Positions 21,591 through 26,197 of a stretch of DNA of 26,197 nt are shown here, in pieces. The stretch is from CAZWUK01 sp964636685 (GTDB taxonomy: Bacteria; Bacillota; Clostridia; Christensenellales; CAG-138). How positions within the stretch are numbered: the stretch's first letter is position 1; each line of letters opens with the position of its first letter. Under the pieces are notes generated by a model. The model ran no database searches, was not told the origin of the DNA, and was given only the letters and a program-made list of their open reading frames with translations. The position numbers and the translations under genes were made by a program. The stretch covers positions 1-26,197 of the forward strand of contig CAZWUK010000027.1 in NCBI GenBank assembly GCA_964636685.1, read 5' to 3'.

Positions 21591-22625
21591 ATGAAAAAGT
21601 TACTGTGTGTATTGCTGGTATTGGCAATGGTTCTGCCGGTGGCGGCATGCGGAGGAAAGGATCAGGTCACGCTGAACGTGCTCAACTGGGGCGATTATAT
21701 CGACACCGACGTGCTGGCGGACTTTGAAGCCGAGACGGGGATCAAGGTCAAGTATACGACAATGACCAGCAACGAGGAAATGATGGTCAAGCTGTCGTCC
21801 GCCGATTGCATCTATGATATTTGCTTTCCGTCGGATTATATCATCGAGAAGCTGATCCAAGAGGATCTGCTCTATGCCATCAATCAGGACAATATCCCCA
21901 ACATGAAAAATATTGACGAGCGGTTTTTGGATCTTTCCTTTGACCCCGACAATACCTATTCCGTCCCGTATTTCTGGGGCACGGTGGGCATTTTGTACAA
22001 TACCACCATGGTCACGGAGCCTGTGACCAGCTGGAACGCGCTCTGGGACGAGCAGTACAAGGGCGAGATTTTGATGTACGACAGCGTGCGCGACACCATC
22101 GGCATTACGCTGGTGAAGCTTGGCTACGACATCAACACCAGAAACGCGCAGGAGGTGCTGGAAGCACAGCGGGCGCTGATCGAGCAAAAGCCGCTGGTCA
22201 AGGCCTATCTGACCGACGACATCAAGATGGAGATGATTAACGGAAATGCGGCGCTTGCCGTGGTCTATTCCGGCGACGCGCTCTACTGCATCTCCGAAAA
22301 TCCCGATCTGGCGTATGCCGTGCCGGAGGAGGGCTCCAACGTTTGGTTTGATAACATCATCATTCCCAAGACCTCCGAGCATACGGCAGAAGCAGAGCAG
22401 TTTATCAACTTCCTCTGCGACGCCGAGATTGCAAAGCGGAACACGGAGTATGTGTATTTCTCCACGCCCAACAAGGCGGCGCTTTCGCTGCTTGGCGCGG
22501 ACTTTACAGACGACGCAACCTACAATCCGCCGCAGGAGATTCTGGATCGCTGCAAGATCTTCTCCGACCTTGGCGACTTTATTACGACGTTCACCGACGC
22601 CTGGACAAAGATCAAGGCTGCGTAA
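21591..22625 (+). CDS. potD: Spermidine/putrescine-binding lipoprotein PotD
   Basis: A 344-residue lipid-anchored receptor that delivers polyamines to PotBC. The ATG at 21591 follows AAAGGA and starts a signal peptide with lipobox VAAC (Cys20). Typical PotD features follow: LNVLNWGDYIDTDVLADFEAETGIKV, the early acidic loop MTSNEEMMVKL, YDICFPSDYIIEKL, YSVPYFWGTVGILYN, DSVRDTIGITLVKLGYDIN and VPEEGSNVWFDNIIIPK. The Trp and acidic residues in these segments are the usual polyamine ligands. It is the last gene of the operon and is closed by a 17-bp stem. The 13-nt repeats just upstream may affect its expression relative to the permeases. Confidence 0.95.
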   Translation: MKKLLCVLLVLAMVLPVAACGGKDQVTLNVLNWGDYIDTDVLADFEAETGIKVKYTTMTSNEEMMVKLSSADCIYDICFPSDYIIEKLIQEDLLYAINQDNIPNMKNIDERFLDLSFDPDNTYSVPYFWGTVGILYNTTMVTEPVTSWNALWDEQYKGEILMYDSVRDTIGITLVKLGYDINTRNAQEVLEAQRALIEQKPLVKAYLTDDIKMEMINGNAALAVVYSGDALYCISENPDLAYAVPEEGSNVWFDNIIIPKTSEHTAEAEQFINFLCDAEIAKRNTEYVYFSTPNKAALSLLGADFTDDATYNPPQEILDRCKIFSDLGDFITTFTDAWTKIKAA

Positions 22626-22642
22626 CAAAGCAATGCAACAAC

Positions 22643-22681
22643 ACAAATGGAGGCGATGCTAAAAGCATCGCCTCCATTTGT
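22643..22681. terminator. Long perfect hairpin between potD and the amino acid transporter
   Basis: A 17-bp perfect stem runs from ACAAATGGAGGCGATGC (22643-22659) to its complement (22665-22681), with loop TAAAA. It lies between convergent genes and likely stops transcription from both sides. The T tract after it is poor. Confidence 0.75.
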
Positions 22682-22695
22682 CTAGTATGATGTTT

Positions 22696-23442
22696 TTACT
22701 TCAATACCGAATCGACAAAGTCGCGTACAACGGGATCGCGGGAATCCTCGAAGATCTCCTTTGGCGTTCCCTGCGCCAGCACCGTCTTGTTGCCCATAAA
22801 GAGCACCTGCGTAGCGACCTCCTTGGCAAAGCCCATCTCATGCGTTACCACGATCATGGTCATCTTTTGCTCCGCGAGCTTTTTCATGACGGAAAGCACC
22901 TCGGCGGTGAGCTGGGGATCGAGCGAGCTTGTCGGCTCGTCAAAGAGCAGGATTTCGGGATCTAGCATCATGGCGCGCGCAATGGCGACACGCTGCTTTT
23001 CGCCGCCGGACAGCTGCGACGGCATGGACTTTTCCTTGCCGGGCAGACCGACGAGCGCCAGCAGCTCCCTTGCGCGCTTTTCGGCGGCGGCACGCTCCAG
23101 CTTCTTGACCTGCATAGGCGCCGTAATCATGTTTTTCATGACGTTCATGTGCGCAAAGAGATTGAAGCTTTGGAACACCATCCCCATGCGCGCCCGAAGC
23201 TCGCGCTGCTTTGCGGCAGGAACCGTCTCCTTGTCGGAAAGCAGCTGCTGCCCGTCGATGACGATATTGCCGGCGTTCGCAGTCTCCAAACCGATCAGGC
23301 ACCGCAGCAGGGTGCTTTTGCCCATGCCGGAAGGCCCGATGACCGCGATGGTTTCGCCGCGGTCTACCGTGAAGCAGACGTCGTTTAGGATCTGGTTTTC
23401 ATCAAAGGACTTTGATAGTCCCGTTACTTCCATCATTGCCAT
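22696..23442 (-). CDS. Polar amino acid ABC transporter ATPase (GlnQ/HisP family)
   Basis: A 248-residue ATPase. I chose ATG at 23442 because AGGAGG lies 9 nt upstream; the in-frame TTG at 23460 overlaps the permease stop and the ribosome-binding site. It has Walker A GPSGMGKST (36-44), MVFQSFNLFAHMNVMKN as Q-loop region, signature LSGGEKQR (144-151), Walker B ILLFDEPTSSLDP (from 164) and MIVVTHEMGFAKEVA. The unusual Met in the P-loop is at a tolerated position. The FNLFxHM...N signature is characteristic of the GlnQ/HisP group. It is the last gene of the operon, 14 nt after the permease gene. The precise amino acid cannot be told. Confidence 0.94.
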   Translation of the reverse strand: MAMMEVTGLSKSFDENQILNDVCFTVDRGETIAVIGPSGMGKSTLLRCLIGLETANAGNIVIDGQQLLSDKETVPAAKQRELRARMGMVFQSFNLFAHMNVMKNMITAPMQVKKLERAAAEKRARELLALVGLPGKEKSMPSQLSGGEKQRVAIARAMMLDPEILLFDEPTSSLDPQLTAEVLSVMKKLAEQKMTMIVVTHEMGFAKEVATQVLFMGNKTVLAQGTPKEIFEDSRDPVVRDFVDSVLK

Positions 23443-23456
23443 ACGTTGCTGCCTCC

Positions 23457-24113
23457 TCAAAACTTACACTTGCGTTCCAGCCGGTCAAAGACCTTGGTCA
23501 CTGCATAGCTCATGGCAAGATAGAACACCGCCGCCACAAGAAACGCCGTCGTATCCGCATCGCGGTTCACCGCATGCTTTGCAAAGTACAAAATGTCCGT
23601 TACGCCGAGCGCGGTGACCAGTGCGGTGTCCTTGACGAGCGTAATGGCCTCGTTGCTGATGGCGGGCAGGCACACGCGGAGCATTTGCGGGATGGTCAGG
23701 TTTTTGAGCGTCTGCCAGCGGGAAAAACCCAGCACCTGCGCCGCTTCATACTGCCCGGGATCGATGGAGAGCATGCCGCCGCGGAAGATCTCTGCAAAAT
23801 ACGCCGCATAGTTGAGCACGAACGCCCAGCATGCCGCCTGCAACCGATCCATGACGAGAAACTGGCCGAGAAACGGAATCTTGGGCAGCCCGAAGAAGAA
23901 GAAATACAGCTGCAGCAAGAGCGGCGTGCCACGAAGAATCCATACGTAAACGCCGGAGATCCCGCGCAGGATCGGCGTTTTGCTGGTGCGGAGAAAGGAG
24001 ATCAACAGCCCCAGCGGAATGGACAGGATCAGCGTGATGAAAAATAACGCGAGCGTGGTGCCGAGTCCGTCGGCAAGCGCGCCGAACAGAGAAAAGAAAT
24101 ACGATAGATCCAT
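23457..24113 (-). CDS. Polar amino acid ABC transporter permease (HisM/GlnP family)
   Basis: A 218-residue membrane permease with about five helices. The ATG at 24113 follows GAGGTG at short spacing. It has the family markers LRGTPLLLQLYFFFFGLP, FAEIFRGGMLSIDPGQYEAAQVLGFSRWQTL (the EAA loop contacting the ATPase) and ITLVKDTALVTALGVTDIL. It is a single permease, so it probably works as a homodimer. It is separated from the upstream binding-protein gene by 88 nt that hold a strong hairpin. Confidence 0.94.
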   Translation of the reverse strand: MDLSYFFSLFGALADGLGTTLALFFITLILSIPLGLLISFLRTSKTPILRGISGVYVWILRGTPLLLQLYFFFFGLPKIPFLGQFLVMDRLQAACWAFVLNYAAYFAEIFRGGMLSIDPGQYEAAQVLGFSRWQTLKNLTIPQMLRVCLPAISNEAITLVKDTALVTALGVTDILYFAKHAVNRDADTTAFLVAAVFYLAMSYAVTKVFDRLERKCKF

Positions 24114-24138
24114 GGTTCACCTCATTAGATTGACGTAA

Positions 24139-24168
24139 GCAACGTCCGCAGGTTGCTGCGGACGTTGC
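24139..24168 (-). promoter_or_regulatory. Intercistronic hairpin after the binding-protein gene
   Basis: A perfect 12-bp stem, GCAACGTCCGCA (24139-24150) with TGCGGACGTTGC (24157-24168), and a 6-nt loop. No T run follows on the minus strand, so it is more likely an mRNA stabiliser or partial attenuator than a full terminator. Such elements let the binding protein be made in excess over the permease. Confidence 0.65.
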
Positions 24169-24201
24169 CGGAATTGTGTGCTTGTGCGTTCAAACGGTTT
24201 G

Positions 24202-25050
24202 TCAGCCGGCCTGCTGCGCAAGGATGTAGTAGCCGACCACGCTGTCGATCACAACGGCGTCGATGCGACCGATCCGAAGATCCTCCAATGCGGAAACGAA
24301 ATCTGCATAGGTGACAAGCTCTTTGAAGGTATCCGCCACTTCGGGAGCAGCCTCCAGCGCGTCCACGGAGGAGGAACCGGCCTGCGTGCCGACCGTCTTG
24401 CCGGCAAGGCTTGCCTTATCGGTGATGCCGCCGCCGTCCTTGACGACGATGATCTGCTCATTGGCAAGATACGCTTTTGTGAAGTACATGTTCTCGATGC
24501 GCTCGTCGGTGATGGTCATACCGTTCCAGATGCAGTCGATGTTGCCGCTGCTGAGCTCCAGCTCCTTGGCGTCCCAGTCGATGGGCTGGAAGCGAACCTC
24601 AACGCCCAGGAGCGTGGCGACTTCTTTGGCCAGATCGATGTCAAAGCCGGCGATCTCGTTGTTCTCGTCCAAGAAGCCCATCGGCGGGTAGGAAGCGTCA
24701 AGACCGACGATAAAGTAACCCTTCTCCTGAATCTTTGTCCAGGAATCGTCCTCCGGCAGCGCTTCGGTTTCCTCGAGGAACGGGGTATCCGTGAGGATCA
24801 CGTCCTCGCCAAACCATTTCTGTTCGATTGCTTTTCCCGCGTCGGAGGCGGCGACGGTTTCAAAGGCTTCCTGTATTTTGAGACCGAAAGCGACGTCTTC
24901 GTTGCGGAAACCGATCCCGTACAGTTCTTCGCCGAACGTCTCCGTCAACACGGAAAGCTTTACGGCTGCGTTCTTCTTGCAGCCCACGAACAGGGCGGCG
25001 GTCATTGCAAGCGCCAGAATCAGGACAAAAATCTTTGTAAGCTTTTTCAT
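24202..25050 (-). CDS. Amino acid-binding lipoprotein, apparently circularly permuted SBP_bac_3 fold
   Basis: A 282-residue substrate-binding lipoprotein for the adjacent permease and ATPase. The ATG at 25050 has AGAGGAG upstream and starts a signal peptide with lipobox FVGC (Cys24). Residues 31-85 (KLSVLTETF, LYGIGFRNEDVAFGLKIQEA, AIEQKWFGEDVI) match the segment that normally ends SBP_bac_3 proteins. After a linker (86-102), residues 103-282 match the normal beginning and middle: SWTKIQEKGYFIVGLDASYPP, FDIDLAKEVATLLG, GNIDCIWNGMTITDER (Arg184), GKTVGTQAGSS and GRIDAVVIDSVVGYYI (Asp269). The protein stops exactly where the C-terminal segment would normally follow. All parts of the two-lobe fold are present but in rotated order. 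The ligand-binding residues look kept, so it is probably functional. Confidence 0.9.
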   Translation of the reverse strand: MKKLTKIFVLILALAMTAALFVGCKKNAAVKLSVLTETFGEELYGIGFRNEDVAFGLKIQEAFETVAASDAGKAIEQKWFGEDVILTDTPFLEETEALPEDDSWTKIQEKGYFIVGLDASYPPMGFLDENNEIAGFDIDLAKEVATLLGVEVRFQPIDWDAKELELSSGNIDCIWNGMTITDERIENMYFTKAYLANEQIIVVKDGGGITDKASLAGKTVGTQAGSSSVDALEAAPEVADTFKELVTYADFVSALEDLRIGRIDAVVIDSVVGYYILAQQAG

Positions 25051-25082
25051 GAGATGAATCTCCTCTGTTTTATTACTTCATC

Positions 25083-25111
25083 AATTTATCACTTTATCAT
25101 ACTAAAGTCAA
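25083..25111 (-). promoter_or_regulatory. Sigma-A promoter of the amino acid transporter operon
   Basis: On the minus strand TTGACT (25106-25111) and TAAATT (25083-25088) are spaced by 17 nt, about 33 nt upstream of the binding-protein start. The surrounding DNA is AT-rich compared with the coding regions. Confidence 0.65.
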
Positions 25112-25200
25112 TAGCTAAATTTCATTTTCTCCGATTTTTTTGCCGCGCGTACATATCCACAGAAAGTTTACATCATTTCGTGGAACTCTTCATAATAATA

Positions 25201-25209
25201 TGCTATACT
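25201..25209 (+). promoter_or_regulatory. Extended -10 promoter of the DUF1002 gene
   Basis: TGCTATACT is an extended -10. A weak -35-like TGGAAC lies 17 nt further upstream. A conventional leader of about 20 nt with AGGAGG follows before the start codon. Confidence 0.6.
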
Positions 25210-25235
25210 GCAACCGTTCCAAAAGGAGGGAATTT

Positions 25236-26123
25236 ATGATGCGAAAAAGAGTGCTTTCGGGCATTTTAACACTGATGGTCGCACTGAGCGCTTTTGCGCC
25301 TGCGGCGCTGGCCGACGCGGTGGCAGAAGGCGAGCAGCGCGTTACCATGGGCGCGGATCTGACAGACGCACAGCGGGAGGCCGTTTACGCGGACTTTGGC
25401 ATCGAGCAAGGCTCTGTCAAGGAACTGTCCGTTACAAACGCGGAGGAGCGCGCTTATCTGGAGGAGCTGGTGCCGGATCGCAAGATTGGCAGCGTTGCGC
25501 TCTCCTGTATTTTTATCACAACGCTGGAAGAGGGCGCGGGACTTCGGCTGGAGATCCATAATATCAACTACTGCACGGAGCAGATGTACGTCAATGCGCT
25601 CACGACCGCGGGCATCACCGACGCAAAGGTCGTCGTGAGCGCGCCGTTCCCGGTATCCGGCACGGGCGCTTTGACGGGCGCCTACAAGGCCTATGAGGAT
25701 ATCACGGGTATCGCGCTCAACGATCTTGCCAAGGCGGTCGGCGCTGAGGAGCTTGTGGTGACAGGCGAGCTGGCGGAGTATATCGGCAGCGACGACGCGG
25801 CGGAGATCATCAATGAGCTCAAGGGCATGCTCGACCAAACGACCGCCATGTCCGACGCACAGGTGAAAGCGGAGATCCAAAGCCTTGCCGCGATGTATCA
25901 GGTGTCCCTGACCGATAAGCAGGTCGAGCAGGTGCTGTCGCTTGTCAGAAAGCTGGAGGGACTGGATCCCGAAGCGCTGCAACAGAAGCTTACCTCGCTG
26001 GCAAAAACCGCCCAGACAGCAAGTACTGTCACACAGACCGTCACGCGGGTCTATGAAAGCGTGACAAGCTTTTTTGGCGCGGTGGGGAATTTCTTCTCCA
26101 ACCTGTTCGGAAAGAAAGCCTGA
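25236..26123 (+). CDS. Secreted DUF1002 family protein
   Basis: A 295-residue exported protein. The ATG at 25236 has AGGAGG 6 nt upstream; the next codon is also ATG. Residues 1-26 are a Sec signal peptide with likely cleavage at ALA-DA. The body matches DUF1002 as I know it: VTMGADLTDAQREAVYADFGI, YLEELVPDRKIGSVALSCIFITTLEEGAGL, ITDAKVVVSAPFPVSGTGALTGAYKAYE and a helical C-terminal part (about 170-295) ending in a Phe-rich tail, SFFGAVGNFFSNLFGKKA. The function of the family is unknown. No transmembrane anchor follows the signal peptide, but the amphipathic Phe-rich tail could bind a membrane. It is a single gene divergent from the amino acid transporter operon. Confidence 0.8.
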   Translation: MMRKRVLSGILTLMVALSAFAPAALADAVAEGEQRVTMGADLTDAQREAVYADFGIEQGSVKELSVTNAEERAYLEELVPDRKIGSVALSCIFITTLEEGAGLRLEIHNINYCTEQMYVNALTTAGITDAKVVVSAPFPVSGTGALTGAYKAYEDITGIALNDLAKAVGAEELVVTGELAEYIGSDDAAEIINELKGMLDQTTAMSDAQVKAEIQSLAAMYQVSLTDKQVEQVLSLVRKLEGLDPEALQQKLTSLAKTAQTASTVTQTVTRVYESVTSFFGAVGNFFSNLFGKKA

Positions 26124-26145
26124 GAAAAAAATAAAATGGAATAAA

Positions 26146-26197
26146 GGGGCTGTAGCAAAACAGCCGAAGACGAAAACGGAGCCAAGTCGTTGCAAAA
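26146..26197. repeat. Possible end of an insertion sequence or intergenic palindromic repeat, cut by the window edge
   Basis: GGGGCTGTAGCAAAA at 26146-26160 resembles the GG..CTGTTGCAAA-type terminal repeats of several IS families and widespread clostridial intergenic repeats. It can fold into GGCTGT-AGCAAA-ACAGCC (26148-26165). A related GTTGCAAAA occurs at the extreme right edge. No transposase is visible in the window. Confidence 0.3.

Noticed and set aside
21600..22646. A 348-codon open frame on the minus strand
   Set aside because: It is antisense to potD and has no start signal or family match.

Overview
The window looks like chromosomal DNA of a spore-forming, strictly anaerobic Bacillota of the class Clostridia. 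Evidence: an electron-bifurcating-type [FeFe]-hydrogenase, a SpoIID homologue, a DnaD/DnaI-type primosome pair, several lipoproteins with Pro/Thr/Ser spacers, strong Shine-Dalgarno sites and fairly GC-rich coding DNA. It could be a Christensenellales-like gut lineage, but nothing here fixes the genus. I saw no rRNA, tRNA, CRISPR array or complete mobile element.

Layout. 1-2311 (+): end of a NuoF-like HydB and complete HydA, closed by a terminator. 2433-5337 (-): a leucine-rich-repeat lipoprotein and a second lipoprotein with a binding-protein-like body. 5429-10112 (+): a TetR regulator and a 1324-residue RND exporter, behind a good promoter with two abutting palindromic operators. 10169-13726 (-): a four-gene operon reading, in transcription order, membrane-anchored sigma-like protein, DnaD-like, DnaC/DnaI-like helicase loader and RsmI. 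13825-16273: SpoIID (+), a UPF0489-like arginase-fold protein (-) and a TrmN6-like methyltransferase (+), the last two sharing overlapping divergent promoters. 16281-16780 (+): a PepSY-type lipoprotein behind a hairpin that covers its ribosome-binding site. 16866-17684 (-): a short-chain dehydrogenase. 17880-22681 (+): an XRE-cupin regulator followed by potABCD, a polyamine uptake operon. 22696-25111 (-): a polar amino acid ABC transporter (binding protein, permease, ATPase). 25201-26123 (+): a secreted DUF1002 protein. The window ends inside what may be a repeat or insertion-sequence end.

How the genes work together. HydB and HydA belong to a cytoplasmic complex that couples NAD(P)H and ferredoxin to H2. 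TetR probably senses a substrate of the RND pump and represses both genes. The XRE-cupin protein probably controls polyamine uptake by PotABCD. The DnaD-DnaC pair loads the replicative helicase.

Most unusual observations: (1) the amino acid binding protein at 24202-25050 reads as a circular permutation of the SBP_bac_3 fold, with its usual C-terminal segment placed directly after the signal peptide; (2) HydA carries a rubredoxin-like CxxC...CxxC insert and a variant H-cluster motif; (3) a sigma region 2-like domain is tethered to the membrane inside a replication operon; (4) 13-nt iterated repeats lie between potC and potD; (5) PotA has a duplicated C-terminal TOBE-like module; (6) two genes look leaderless.
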